This document shows, in pieces, positions 1 through 8,278 of a stretch of DNA of 38,049 bases. A program made the position numbers and the translations under genes. Position 1 is the first letter of the stretch. Each line of letters opens with the position of its first letter. The stretch covers positions 1 to 38,049 of the forward strand of contig VBOT01000030.1 in NCBI GenBank assembly GCA_005893225.1, in the 5' to 3' direction. The stretch comes from Candidatus Eiseniibacteriota bacterium. Lineage in GTDB: Bacteria > Eisenbacteria > RBG-16-71-46. The notes beneath the pieces are model-generated. The model saw only the letters and a list, made by a program, of their open reading frames with translations. It did no database searches and was not told the origin of the DNA.

Positions 1-440
1 GGTGTTGGTATCGCCGGCGATCTTGGTCATCAGGTCGCCCGACCGCGAGCGATTGTGGAACGACAGGGAGAGCTGCTGCAGGTGCGTGAATAGCTCGCGG
101 CGGAGGGCGTAGACCATCTTGTAGCCGATCGACGAGGTGATGAAGATCTGGAAGTAGGAGAACACCCCGCCGCACAGGGCGATCAGGACGATGGCGACGG
201 CGGAGTCGACGAGCAGCCCCGTCCTGCCCGCGGCGGCGATCCCATGGAAAAAGTGCCAGGAGCGCGGCAGCGGCTTGTCGAGAATGACGTGATCCAGGAT
301 GAGCTTCAGCGGCCAGGGCTTGAGGAGCTCCATGGCCGCCACGCCCACGGTGCAGATCGCGGCCACGAACAGGCGCCAGCGGACCTGACGGAGGTGGTTC
401 ACGAAGATCTGACGGAACCGCAGGTTCTTCCTATCCGGCA
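1..440 (-). CDS. ABC exporter, transmembrane domain (partial, C-terminus off the left edge)
   Basis: The first ~146 residues of an ABC-type exporter half-transporter are present and the gene runs off the window. The protein opens with a basic stretch (MPDRKNLRFRQIF), then a first membrane segment near residues 23-45 and a second near 75-98, and ends in the conserved intracellular-loop region of the ABC_membrane fold (YALRRELFTHLQQLSLSFH, then a stretch RSGDLMTKIAGD). Exporters of this family use ATP hydrolysis to move lipids, glycans or peptides out of the cytoplasm; the nucleotide-binding domain would lie beyond the edge. The ATG overlaps the stop of the upstream kinase gene by 10 bases, so it is probably the last visible gene of the glycosyltransferase/kinase operon, and it may export that operon's product. 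The substrate cannot be read from this fragment. The family call is firm. Confidence 0.85.
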
Positions 441-1453
441 TGGCGTTCTCCCAGGTCCCCCTCGTCCCGCGCCTCGGCGGACAGCTCTCTCACCAGCCGC
501 ATGGCCTCGGTGCGGCGTTGCCGCAGCGCTTCGGGCTGCTCGTGCCGGGTGGTGTTGGAAGCGAGGAAGTGCGCCTTCCTGAGCAGCGCGAGCCGCTCGT
601 ACCAGCCGACCCGCCGGGCCAGTCCCGGATCGGGGGCCGTCCAGTATCGATAGGCGTCCAGGAGCCCCGAGCGCAGGGAGGCGAAGGCCGGCAGCTTTCC
701 CGGGCGCCGCAGCGTGATGCGACGGAGCTGGGTCAGCAGATTGCCGAGATCCGAAGCCGGATCGCCTCTCGTCCACTTGTCGAAATCGAGGATGACGACC
801 CTGCCCCCGCGCCACAGGATCTGGCTGGGGCCGAGGTCGCCGTGCAAGAACGAGGGCCTGGCGGGCAGCGGCGGGGCGAGCCGCTCGAGCGCGGGCAGGA
901 CGCGCCACAGAGGGGCCTCGGCACCCCGGAGCCGCGCGGCGAGGTCGACGATCCTCGGTCGCAGGTCCTCCAGCATGGAGGCGGGAGACGTGATCGGGGC
1001 GTCGCCCACCTGGGCCCCGTGCAAGGCCGCCACCACGCGCCCGAGGGTCCGGACCACCGGCCCGTCGCCGTGCGCCAGGGCGGCCACGATCGACTCGCCC
1101 GGCTCGTACTTCGAGAGGAGCAGGCGGCGCGCCGGGTCGTACGCGATGAGGCTCGGGACCACCAGCGCCCCGCGCGCACCGCGGTCCGCGGCGGCCACCT
1201 GTCTCAGGACGGTGGCGACCCTGCAGCCGTCCGCGGCGCTGGCGTAGAACTTGCCCGCCCACTGCACGTGATGGACGCGCGGGACGCCCGCCACGCGGAG
1301 CTGGTAATGGACCGAACGGTGCTTCCCGCGCTTGGAGAGGGGGAAGGCAGCCCAGCCCTCGAGCCGCGCGCCCTCGCCGTAGACCTCTCGCAGCGCGGCG
1401 ATCAGCACCGCCTCGGTCTCTTCCCGGGCCAGGGAGACGATGAGCTCGCTCAT
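431..1453 (-). CDS. APH-fold small-molecule kinase (second of a tandem pair)
   Basis: 340 residues with the aminoglycoside-phosphotransferase/choline-kinase fold (APH family). The catalytic loop is HGDLGPSQ near residue 213 and the metal-binding segment is ILDFDKWTRGDPASDLGN just after it. The usual HxDxxxxN asparagine is glutamine, as in the HGDYHLGQ loop of bacterial maltokinases. The N-lobe contains a likely ATP-binding lysine in a SKYEPGESIV region. The start at MSELIV is chosen because its ATG overlaps the TGA of the preceding kinase (ATGA), a normal translational-coupling arrangement; a longer open frame upstream overlaps that neighbour completely. It is similar in layout to the kinase just upstream, suggesting a duplication followed by divergence. 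From context it probably phosphorylates a sugar or glycoside made by the two glycosyltransferases. The substrate is unknown, and antibiotic resistance is not implied. Confidence 0.8.
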   Translation of the reverse strand: MSELIVSLAREETEAVLIAALREVYGEGARLEGWAAFPLSKRGKHRSVHYQLRVAGVPRVHHVQWAGKFYASAADGCRVATVLRQVAAADRGARGALVVPSLIAYDPARRLLLSKYEPGESIVAALAHGDGPVVRTLGRVVAALHGAQVGDAPITSPASMLEDLRPRIVDLAARLRGAEAPLWRVLPALERLAPPLPARPSFLHGDLGPSQILWRGGRVVILDFDKWTRGDPASDLGNLLTQLRRITLRRPGKLPAFASLRSGLLDAYRYWTAPDPGLARRVGWYERLALLRKAHFLASNTTRHEQPEALRQRRTEAMRLVRELSAEARDEGDLGERHAG

Positions 1454-2451
1454 GACGTGCTCAGCGGGGACATCGCATCCTCGAGCGCCGCCTCGGCGCG
1501 GGCGGCGAGCTTCGGAACCAGCTCCGGGCCCTCGGTCGGGAAGCGGCGACACACGGTGTACATCTTCCGCATCAGGGTGAGCCCGCAATAGAAGGTCACG
1601 TTCCGCGGCGACACTCCCGGCATCTCCGCCAGGTAGGCATCGCGGAAGCAGTCGACCCAGCGCGAGGCGTGCGCCGGCAGCTCGCGATCGAAGAGCCGCC
1701 GCCGCTCGAGCTGGGCCACGAAGTGGCCCGCGTCGTAGGCCGGGTCGGCGTATCCGAACATGTCGAGATCGAGCAGGACCAGCCGGCGCCCGGTCCACAG
1801 GAACTGCCCCGCCGCCATGTCGCCGTGGATCGGGGCCGGCTCGGCGGGATCCAGCAAGGGCAGGGCCCGCTCCAGGGCCGCCATCAGCCGCTCGGTGAGG
1901 GGCGTGGTCTCGGGCCTCCGCTCCCGCAAACGGTCGCACCACCCCCGGGTCTCGTCGACGAACATCCGGGCCGTGGTCGGCGACTCGGGAACGATCTTCA
2001 GGCGATGCAGGCTGGCCGCGATGCCGGCGGCGTCTCGCAGGAGATCCAGCTTCAGCTCGTCCACGATCTCGGAAAGGAACACGCCTTCGACCCACGGAAA
2101 GACCAGCATGCGCTCGCTCGGCAGGTAGTGGGTCGGCAGGCAGAGACCGTCGTGATTCGACGGGTAGTAGGCGGCGAGGGAGCGGGCGTGCGTCCACACC
2201 TTCTCGCTGAAATCGTCGGAGTACACTTTCAGGGCGTAGCTCCGCTCCGCGGCATCCGAGGTGAGCTGCACGCGCACGACGAAGCGGTCCGAGTGGACGC
2301 TCTGGACGGTAGGGACGGCCCGGCTCGGCTGGAAGTCGGCCGCCGCCGTGGAGCGGAGGATCTTCAGCGCGGTGGCCGGCTGCTGCGCCCGCACCAGCTT
2401 CCTCAGCAGCTCGGCGCGTTGCTCGGCGGTGGGCTTGAAACGGATTCGCAT
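1450..2451 (-). CDS. APH-fold small-molecule kinase (first of a tandem pair)
   Basis: 333-residue phosphotransferase of the APH/choline-kinase superfamily. The catalytic loop reads HGDMAAGQFLW near residue 209, and the magnesium-binding motif is LVLLDLDMFGYADPAYDAGH. As in its neighbour, the last position of HxDxxxxN is glutamine instead of asparagine, a variant known in maltokinases. The ATG is preceded by a good ribosome-binding site (GGAGGAGAGGCC, then ATG). It sits 16 bases after the glycosyltransferase stop and overlaps the next kinase start by 4 bases, so all belong to one transcript. The C-terminal third (NVTFYCGLTLMRKMYTVCRR) is helical and probably forms the acceptor pocket. It is expected to be cytosolic. 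Whether the paired kinases act on two positions of one substrate or form a heterodimer is not visible in the sequence. Confidence 0.8.
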   Translation of the reverse strand: MRIRFKPTAEQRAELLRKLVRAQQPATALKILRSTAAADFQPSRAVPTVQSVHSDRFVVRVQLTSDAAERSYALKVYSDDFSEKVWTHARSLAAYYPSNHDGLCLPTHYLPSERMLVFPWVEGVFLSEIVDELKLDLLRDAAGIAASLHRLKIVPESPTTARMFVDETRGWCDRLRERRPETTPLTERLMAALERALPLLDPAEPAPIHGDMAAGQFLWTGRRLVLLDLDMFGYADPAYDAGHFVAQLERRRLFDRELPAHASRWVDCFRDAYLAEMPGVSPRNVTFYCGLTLMRKMYTVCRRFPTEGPELVPKLAARAEAALEDAMSPLSTS

Positions 2452-2467
2452 GGCCTCTCCTCCGTGC

Positions 2468-3670
2468 TCAATCGCCGTCGAGCCAGCGCGAGAGGAAAGC
2501 GGTGAGACGAGCGGCTCCGTCGAAGGACGGGATGGTCTCGCGCACCCGCCGCGCGTGGTCGTTCCGATCGCGGCGCAGCGCCCACTCCAGCGCCTCGGCG
2601 AGGTCGCCGTTGCTCAGGTCGCGGGGATGAACCCACCGGGCCAGACCGTGCGCCGCCAGCGTCTCGGCCCGGATCTGCTGCTCGACCTTGTGCGTGGCGC
2701 GCGGCACGATCACCAGAGGTCGCCCGAGGACCAGCGCCTCGCACAGGCTGTTGTAGCCGCCCATGCTCACCACCGCATCGGCGGACGCCATGAGCTGGAA
2801 CGTGTCGGCGCGCTCGCACACGCGGCAGTGGGGGGTGGCCTGGGCCCGCAGCGCGGCCTGCTGGTCGGCCGGCATGTAGGGCCCGGTCACGAGGACTGCG
2901 ACCAGGTCCGGGATGGCGGCCCGGAGCCGCTCGATCGCCACCCGCGCGGCTTCCAGAACCGGGTAGCCGTCGCTGCCGCTGCCGACCGTCGCCAGCACCA
3001 GGGGCCCGTTCCGCGGCAGGCCGTGCTGCTCCCGCAGCTCGGCGGGGTCGGCGGCCGGAGGATGGCGGACGACGAAGCCGCAGTAGTGGAGCTTGTGCCG
3101 GACCGAGTCCGGTATGGCATAGGCCTCCGCCACGTCGTAGAGGTTGGGCGAGCCGTAGACCGCGATGCCGTCGTACAGGTGCTCGAGGGCGTCGTAGACG
3201 CCGAGCTCGCGCCAGTGGGCGCGGATCTGGACCGGATCGTCCATGATGTCGCGCAGCCCGAACACGAAGCGGGTGCCGGGGCTCTGGGCCTTGAGCGCGC
3301 ACAGACCCTCGCGAAACTCCCCGCCCGAGCCGAGCGGCTCGTGATCCACCAGCACCAGCTCGGGGCTCAAGCCCAGCGCGGCTTCTCGCAGCAGCCGGCC
3401 ACGAATGCCCCGGAAGCGCAGGATCGCGGCTTCCTCCTCCCCCGGGGTTTGCTGGATGGAATCCGGCGTCAGGCGGGTCGGCAGCTTGATGTAGTCGCAT
3501 CGCTCCGGCAGCACGAAGTTCTCCGCGATCGGCGACTTGGTCGTGATGTAGACGACCAGGTCGGGATAGCTCGCCAGGACCTGCCGGGCGACGGTCAGGG
3601 ACCGGGTGATGTGCCCGAGCCCCCGGCTATCCTGCGCGTAGAGCAGAAGCGTGCGAGCGTGCGTGGACAT
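2468..3670 (-). CDS. MurG/COG4671-like glycosyltransferase
   Basis: 400-residue GT-B glycosyltransferase. The N-terminal domain starts with YAQDSRGLGHITRSLTVARQ, the glycine-rich acceptor loop typical of the MurG/GT28-like group. The C-terminal domain has the nucleotide-sugar-binding signature MASADAVVSMGGYNSLCEAL followed by RPLVIVPRATHKVEQQIRA. The start at MSTHARTLLLY is preferred because the upstream extension has no such conserved sequence and overlaps the previous gene more. The gene overlaps the end of the upstream glycosyltransferase by about 44 bases. The two share the same domain plan and many motifs, so they are paralogues. The family transfers a sugar from a nucleotide sugar to a lipid-linked or soluble acceptor in the cytoplasm. 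The linked kinases and exporter suggest a phosphorylated, exported glycoconjugate; the sugar and acceptor cannot be inferred. Confidence 0.82.
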   Translation of the reverse strand: MSTHARTLLLYAQDSRGLGHITRSLTVARQVLASYPDLVVYITTKSPIAENFVLPERCDYIKLPTRLTPDSIQQTPGEEEAAILRFRGIRGRLLREAALGLSPELVLVDHEPLGSGGEFREGLCALKAQSPGTRFVFGLRDIMDDPVQIRAHWRELGVYDALEHLYDGIAVYGSPNLYDVAEAYAIPDSVRHKLHYCGFVVRHPPAADPAELREQHGLPRNGPLVLATVGSGSDGYPVLEAARVAIERLRAAIPDLVAVLVTGPYMPADQQAALRAQATPHCRVCERADTFQLMASADAVVSMGGYNSLCEALVLGRPLVIVPRATHKVEQQIRAETLAAHGLARWVHPRDLSNGDLAEALEWALRRDRNDHARRVRETIPSFDGAARLTAFLSRWLDGD

Positions 3671-4934
3671 GGTTGCCATTGAGCGAGTCCGGCTCGGCCG
3701 CCGGCCCAGGGAGGCCCAGCAGCTCGGCGAGCAGGGATGGGATGCGAGTGAGGCCGCCGACGTCGACTCGACTGCGGCTGGGCGGAGGCGGGCCGAGGTC
3801 ACGCGCCAGCCATCGGGTCAGCGCCCGGGCGCTCAGCTCGTCGGGATGGAGCACGTCGACCAGGCCCAGGTCCCGGACGCGCTGAGCGCGGATCCATTGC
3901 TCGGGCTTCGGCTTGACGCGCGGAACGATCAGGGCGTGCTTCTCGAACGAGAGCACCTCGCACATGCTGTTGTAGCCCCCCATGGCGATGACGCGGTCGG
4001 CGCGGTCGATCAGGGGAGCCGGATCGGGGACGAACTCGAACACCTGCAGGTTCCGGCGGTGACGCTCGCACTCGTGCAGGTAGTGTCGGGCCTCCTCGGG
4101 CATGAACGGTCCCGTCACGATCACGCCGGTGGTGCCGCGGGGCAGCTCGGCCTGCGCGAACGCCACGGCCAGGTCGCCTCCGTCGACTCCCCCTCCCACG
4201 ATGCAGAGGGCGAGCTTCCCCCGGGGCAGCTTCGCCAGCAGCGGCTCGGCCTGCCCGTTGACGAGCTCGAGGCGCGGGCGCTGGTCGAGATAGCCGGTGA
4301 AGCGCACCCGCTCGGCCACCTGATCGAAGACGCCGTACTCCCGGACCGGGTCGACGATCGCCGGATCGCAGTAGATCCAGATGGCGTCGTAATGCTTCCT
4401 CATCGCCTCCAGGCCGTCCCGGTCCGCCCAGACGTTGTGAACGGTATCCACGTCCTGCAGCACGTCGCGGACGCCCAGCACGCAGCGGGTCCCGTGTCTC
4501 CGCAGGCGCTCGAGGGTATGACTCAGCTCCCGGGCGGCGCCCAGGGGCAGGTGGTCCACGATCAGCACGTCGGGCTCGAAGGCTTCCATCGCGCTACGAA
4601 TCACATCGGCGCGGAGCGCCACCAGCTCGCCCTCCGTGACCTCCAGCGACCGGGGGGTGCAGTGACCGTCGGCCCCCTTGCGGAGTCCCGGCAGGGTCAC
4701 GCAGTCCACGCCCTTCGGCAGCGGGAGCGCGCCCGCCTGCCACGCCTCGGCCACCAGGACGATGACCGGCTCGAGAGGCGAGCCGCGCAGCGCGCAGGCG
4801 ATCGTGGCGTTGCGGCGGATGTGGCCAAACCCGACCATCCCCGGGGAGTAGACCGCGATGCGGGGCGACGTCTCGCGGGCGTGACCGTTGCTGCGCGGGC
4901 GCATGGGAAGTCGTGCTGTCCGTATCGAGGACAT
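3627..4934 (-). CDS. MurG/COG4671-like glycosyltransferase, first gene of the operon
   Basis: 435-residue GT-B glycosyltransferase, paralogous to the next gene. The N-terminal nucleotide-fold loop is YSPGMVGFGHIRRNATIACA. The acceptor domain contains DVLIVDHLPLGAARELSHTL, and the donor-binding domain has DRADRVIAMGGYNSMCEVLS and ALIVPRVKPKPEQWIRAQRV. The start is set at MSSIRTARL because GAGGTG lies a few bases upstream of that ATG; a longer reading (MRSWF) has no clear ribosome-binding site. It is the first gene of a run of five overlapping or closely spaced genes on the minus strand. A 169-base gap separates it from the DUF5916 gene, which is transcribed in the same direction. The C-terminal ~35 residues (LLGLPGPAAEPDSLNGNH...) are low-complexity and overlap the next coding region. 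The function is a sugar transfer of unknown specificity. Confidence 0.82.
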   Translation of the reverse strand: MSSIRTARLPMRPRSNGHARETSPRIAVYSPGMVGFGHIRRNATIACALRGSPLEPVIVLVAEAWQAGALPLPKGVDCVTLPGLRKGADGHCTPRSLEVTEGELVALRADVIRSAMEAFEPDVLIVDHLPLGAARELSHTLERLRRHGTRCVLGVRDVLQDVDTVHNVWADRDGLEAMRKHYDAIWIYCDPAIVDPVREYGVFDQVAERVRFTGYLDQRPRLELVNGQAEPLLAKLPRGKLALCIVGGGVDGGDLAVAFAQAELPRGTTGVIVTGPFMPEEARHYLHECERHRRNLQVFEFVPDPAPLIDRADRVIAMGGYNSMCEVLSFEKHALIVPRVKPKPEQWIRAQRVRDLGLVDVLHPDELSARALTRWLARDLGPPPPSRSRVDVGGLTRIPSLLAELLGLPGPAAEPDSLNGNHVHARSHASALRAG

Positions 4935-5103
4935 GGTCACCTCAAAGCGAATCCGTGGGCGTTGCGTACCGAACCAAGACCGCATGGTTCAGAGGCGCCC
5001 GGGGCTCGCCGGCCGGGGAGTTGTGCGCGGCTCGTCGAACGGAACCCTCACGGGCGCCGGTACTGGCTGCGGATGCATAGGTGTCGTGCACGGAGGTCCT
5101 CCG

Positions 5104-7407
5104 CTAACGCCGGATCAAGTAGCTGATCTTGAAGAAGAACTGCCGGCCGGTGGCCAGGCCGGGGTAGTCGGTCCGCCTGAGAATCGACGGCGGGCCGGTC
5201 TCGAGCGCCAGGTTCTCCTGCCGATTGGTGTACCCGACGTAGAGGGCGGTGCCGGGGTTGAGCAGGTAGGTGGCGAGCGCGTCCCCCGTGACCTGCTGCT
5301 CCCGGTCCAGCTTCACGAACGACACGTTGGGCCACACCGCCTCGTAGTCCACGATCGCGCGCAGCGAGAGCGCGCGGCTGACCTGGTAGTTGAGCTTCCA
5401 CCGCACCAGCGGGTTCTCGAAGATGCGGGACGAGGTGGAATCGATCGGAGGCCCCGATCCGGGACGCGTGATGAGCCGGTTGTAGATGAACGTCTGGTCG
5501 AAGCGGAGCTGAGGCGAGGGTCGAAGCGTCAGGGTCGCCTCGGCCTCCTGGGCGTTCCCCAGGAACGGAGCGAGCTTCTTGGCGGGGTCGTAGTTGATCC
5601 CGGTCCCGAAGTTCGCGGCCGCATCCAGCGCCAGCCACTTCAGCAGCTCGGTGCTGAACTCGATCAGCGTCGTGTACTGGGTGAACCCGAACCCCTCGTA
5701 GCGCTCGAAGGCTTCGATGCGCCCGACTTGGAGCTTGGTTTCCCCGGTGAACTTGAGCTCGAAATCGCCCTCGACGCTCCAGTCCTGGATCCTGCCGGTG
5801 TGGTCGTTGGTGCGGGTCATGGTCAGCTTCGGGCCGAATTTCACCAGCCCGCTGTGGTCGGGACGCCAGTAGTACTCGGCGGACTGCTTGAACTTGGTGA
5901 TATCGACGCGCTTTACGTGTCCGAGCGAGGCGCTGAAGTCGGGCCTCAGGTCGTTCACGTAGGCGTCGTAGCTGAAGTGCCTGCCGTCGCGGATCAGCTC
6001 CGCGTAGTAGCCGCGGCCATTCCGTCGCGGGCCGCTCGAGGGCTGGGTGAACGAATGCATGGCCTGGGCCGTCAGCGACCAGGTCGGATCGAGCTGCAGC
6101 CGGGTGTGAAGCGAAAAGACGCGGTTGAAGCTCGGGCCGAAGTCCCGGCTCGTGGCCAAGAGGCCCAAGCTCGACTGCTTGCCGATGTCGCGCTGGATCC
6201 CCACCACCGCGTCGACCGCGCGATCGCCCCGCAGGCGGTCGCCGAGTGGAACCTTGAGCCCCGGCGCGCGATCGTCCATGGCCAGCCCACCCACCGTCCA
6301 CCGTCCCGCCTTTCCCGTCAGGCGCATGCCGAACTGCGGGTCGGCGATCCGGCGGGAGAAGAACAGCTCGGTCGGGGTCTGGAAGAAGCTGGCGTTCTCG
6401 ATGAAGAAGGGCCGGCGCTCGGGGAAAGTGACCTCGTACCGCTGGTTGATGGTCACCTGCGGCTCGTCGGACTCCACCTGGCTGAAATCGGGGTTGAGCG
6501 CGACGTCCAGGGCGAACTGATCGTGGAGCACGAGCTTGGAGTCCAGGCCGCCCCGGAGCTCGTCGCGGTTCCTGAAGCCCGGCAGCTTCGACTCCATGTC
6601 GAGAAACCGTGAGCGGGTCGAGATGCCGTAGGGAATCAGCTGGACGTTCTGGCCCGGCGAGATTCCCTCCAGGCCCCGGGCGGCGGTGATGTAGGGCCAG
6701 TAGGACTCCTCGTTCCGGCGCTGGATGATCCGGCCCAGCGCGATCCCCCAGGTCTGCGCCCGCCGGTTGTCGAACCGGAGGCTGCGGAAGGGGATGGTCA
6801 TTCGCACCACGTAGCCCTGGGGCGTGAGCTTCCCGTCCGAGTACCAGAGGGTGTCGAAGGTGTCGTCCTCGTCCTGACCCTCGACGAGCACGCCGTCGAG
6901 CTGGACGCCCAGCGGATTGCAGGCGAAGAGGTAGGCCCGGTGGCCGTCCTGGAACGTGTCCAGGTAGACCTCGACCCGGTCGTCCCCGAGGATGTCCTCG
7001 CGCCTTGCCAGGTGCGCCCGGACCTTGGCCGGATCGTCATCGGCGACGAACAGCACGTAGAGGTTCTCGTCGTCGTAGGAGACCGATGCGCCGGTCTCGA
7101 GGCTGCACGGAACCCCGTCGCCGGGGTCACGCTGGCGAAATCCCCTTACCACGCCGGGAGGAAGCGTCGCCAGACTGTCAGGAGCCGGCGGAGTGGCGAG
7201 ACTGTCACGGCCAGGCGGAATGGCGAGACTGTCACGGGCTCGCGGAATGGCGAGGGCGTCGAGGGCCGGGGCCCCGGAAGCACGCGGTATCACGAGCTCG
7301 AGCCCGCTCGCGGCCACGGCCGTCCAGAGGAGCAGAGAGAGGACGAAAACCAAACCAAGAGCTATGACTCCGGGAAGAACTCGACCTCCGAGCAGGATTG
7401 CCGCCAT
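5104..7407 (-). CDS. DUF5916 outer-membrane-type protein with CBM9-like N-terminal domain
   Basis: 767 residues. A membrane-spanning or signal segment (residues ~10-34) is followed by a proline-rich tandem repeat (51-86), a CBM9-like carbohydrate-binding domain (~90-250; YDDENLYVLFVADDD, GDDRVEVYLDTFQDGHRAYL, TIPFRSLRF), and a long DUF5916 region. That region has the family hallmarks FALDVALNPDFSQVESD, INQRYEVTFPERRPFFIEN and LFFSRRI, and ends in alternating beta strands with C-terminal KISYLIRR, consistent with an outer-membrane beta-barrel. Start: GTG and ATG are adjacent; the ATG at 7407 has GAGG at suitable spacing. DUF5916 proteins are common in Bacteroidota-related bacteria and often lie near proteases or transporters, but their role is unknown. 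The usual DGxLDExxW opening of the CBM9 domain is not recognisable here; the repeat lies in its place. Confidence 0.85.
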   Translation of the reverse strand: MAAILLGGRVLPGVIALGLVFVLSLLLWTAVAASGLELVIPRASGAPALDALAIPRARDSLAIPPGRDSLATPPAPDSLATLPPGVVRGFRQRDPGDGVPCSLETGASVSYDDENLYVLFVADDDPAKVRAHLARREDILGDDRVEVYLDTFQDGHRAYLFACNPLGVQLDGVLVEGQDEDDTFDTLWYSDGKLTPQGYVVRMTIPFRSLRFDNRRAQTWGIALGRIIQRRNEESYWPYITAARGLEGISPGQNVQLIPYGISTRSRFLDMESKLPGFRNRDELRGGLDSKLVLHDQFALDVALNPDFSQVESDEPQVTINQRYEVTFPERRPFFIENASFFQTPTELFFSRRIADPQFGMRLTGKAGRWTVGGLAMDDRAPGLKVPLGDRLRGDRAVDAVVGIQRDIGKQSSLGLLATSRDFGPSFNRVFSLHTRLQLDPTWSLTAQAMHSFTQPSSGPRRNGRGYYAELIRDGRHFSYDAYVNDLRPDFSASLGHVKRVDITKFKQSAEYYWRPDHSGLVKFGPKLTMTRTNDHTGRIQDWSVEGDFELKFTGETKLQVGRIEAFERYEGFGFTQYTTLIEFSTELLKWLALDAAANFGTGINYDPAKKLAPFLGNAQEAEATLTLRPSPQLRFDQTFIYNRLITRPGSGPPIDSTSSRIFENPLVRWKLNYQVSRALSLRAIVDYEAVWPNVSFVKLDREQQVTGDALATYLLNPGTALYVGYTNRQENLALETGPPSILRRTDYPGLATGRQFFFKISYLIRR
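7153..7260 (-). repeat. In-frame 27-nt tandem repeat (4 copies) within the DUF5916 gene
   Basis: Four consecutive nine-residue units encode DALAIPRAR, DSLAIPPGR, DSLATPPAP and DSLATLPPG. The DNA units are similar but not identical; the shared core GGCGAGACTGTCA is visible on the plus strand. Because the unit is 27 bases, gain or loss of a copy would keep the frame and change only the length of a proline-rich linker between the export segment and the CBM9-like domain. Confidence 0.85.
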
Positions 7408-7410
7408 CAC

Positions 7411-8278
7411 TGCCTCACTGAAGAAAGGTCTGCACTTCGCCCGGCGCTCGACCGCTCATGAGCGCGTGGAGGGCCCGAGCGCGCGGCCAGCCTGGTGCCC
7501 GAGAACGCATGTCACCCGCCCCAACCGAACGACATGTCGCTCCATCGCGCCCGCGCAAGTCATGGAGCACGAAGGTGGCCTCGGCGTTCATTGGTGACGA
7601 AGGGGCTGGCGGCCACGGACAGATACTTGGGATGGTTTTGCGGGGGCCGGCGGATACCTGCAAAGCCACTCGGGTGTTTACCCGAGCCGGTGGCGTTACC
7701 TGCGGTGCAATACCGGGCACGGACTCGCACCGAGGACGGTCGGCAACCCCAGGGACGCCGGTGAAGAGAATCCGCACGACTCCACCTCGCCGAAAAGGAG
7801 TAACGAGGCGCACCCATCGGTGCGTATCGGTCGAGCGTGTTGCCAGCGGTCGCGAGGCCCGCGAAACAAGCGGGCTAACTCGGCTCCGGCTTGGTGCCCT
7901 CGGGGGAGGGCGGCGCGGACCGCAGGTACGGACACCAGGGAACCCCGTCCCGCGGGCCGAGCTCTTGAGCCGGCGCCATTCACACCTCGTGACCGGGCCC
8001 TTCGATGTGCGGTCGGCTGTCCCAGCGATTATGCGGGATACTTTCTTTGCGCGTCGATGGAGGTTGCTGTTATCGACGTGTTAACCGAGGTGACGGGGAA
8101 GTGCCTCGGGTGTTCCACGTCAGCGGGTGGACGGGGGGCGGAACTCGATGCCCGGCCGTACGCTGGCAAGACAGCGCCATTTGCCGGCTTCCCGCCCGGC
8201 CGGTAGTCTCTGCCTTGCTCATCTCGACCGCGGCCACCCCATTCGGCGCGTGCCTGGAAGGCCAAGCGAGCCGACCGA
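7411..8278. other. 868-base non-coding region between divergent genes
   Basis: No open frame here has a recognisable protein; all frames give low-complexity Arg/Pro/Gly shadows. The region must hold the divergent promoters for the DUF5916 gene (left) and the transporter operon (right). Its central part (7665-7875) is rich in compact hairpins and is listed separately as a possible structured RNA. The part from about 7980 to 8278 is less obviously structured; a TAGTCT hexamer near 8207 could be a -10 box for the right-hand operon, but this is weak. Confidence 0.6.
7665..7875 (+). ncRNA. Possible structured RNA: serial hairpins and a candidate pseudoknot
   Basis: Five compact elements can be drawn in 211 bases. 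(1) 7665-7694: GCCAC+TCGGGT pairs with ACCCGA+GTGGC, GTTT loop, four-base bulge. (2) 7703-7732: CGGTGC/GCACCG with an inner CCG-GGCA-CGG. (3) 7779-7808: ACTCC pairs with GGAGT and, interleaved, CCTCG with CGAGG, an H-type pseudoknot topology. (4) 7809-7824: CGCACC-CATC-GGTGCG. (5) 7857-7875: GCCCGC-GAAACAA-GCGGGC. The strand is a guess, since stems read on both strands. It could be a cis-regulatory leader of the transporter operon, a stand-alone small RNA, or chance pairing in GC-rich DNA. I could not assign it to a known class. Confidence 0.3.

Noticed and set aside
1450-2197. Extension of the second kinase to 588 residues by an upstream start
   Set aside because: The extension is a shadow of the first kinase gene in another frame; the ATGA overlap gives a natural start at 1453.
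7649-7661. B12-box-like GGCGGATACCTGC, suggesting a cobalamin riboswitch
   Set aside because: The other conserved cobalamin elements are absent or in the wrong order; a partial GCCGGTGAA...AATCC match lies downstream rather than upstream, and no cobalamin gene adjoins.
7785-7825. Similarity to a 23S rRNA domain V helix (GAGTAACG with flanking complementary bases)
   Set aside because: Only about ten bases match; the sequences on both sides do not follow 23S rRNA, so it is not an rRNA fragment.
7741-7880. c-di-AMP (ydaO-like) riboswitch, from GGTGAAxxxAATC and GCTAACTCGG
   Set aside because: Spacing and the strongly conserved CCGAAxCCGxCAGCTAACC block do not match; coincidence is more likely.
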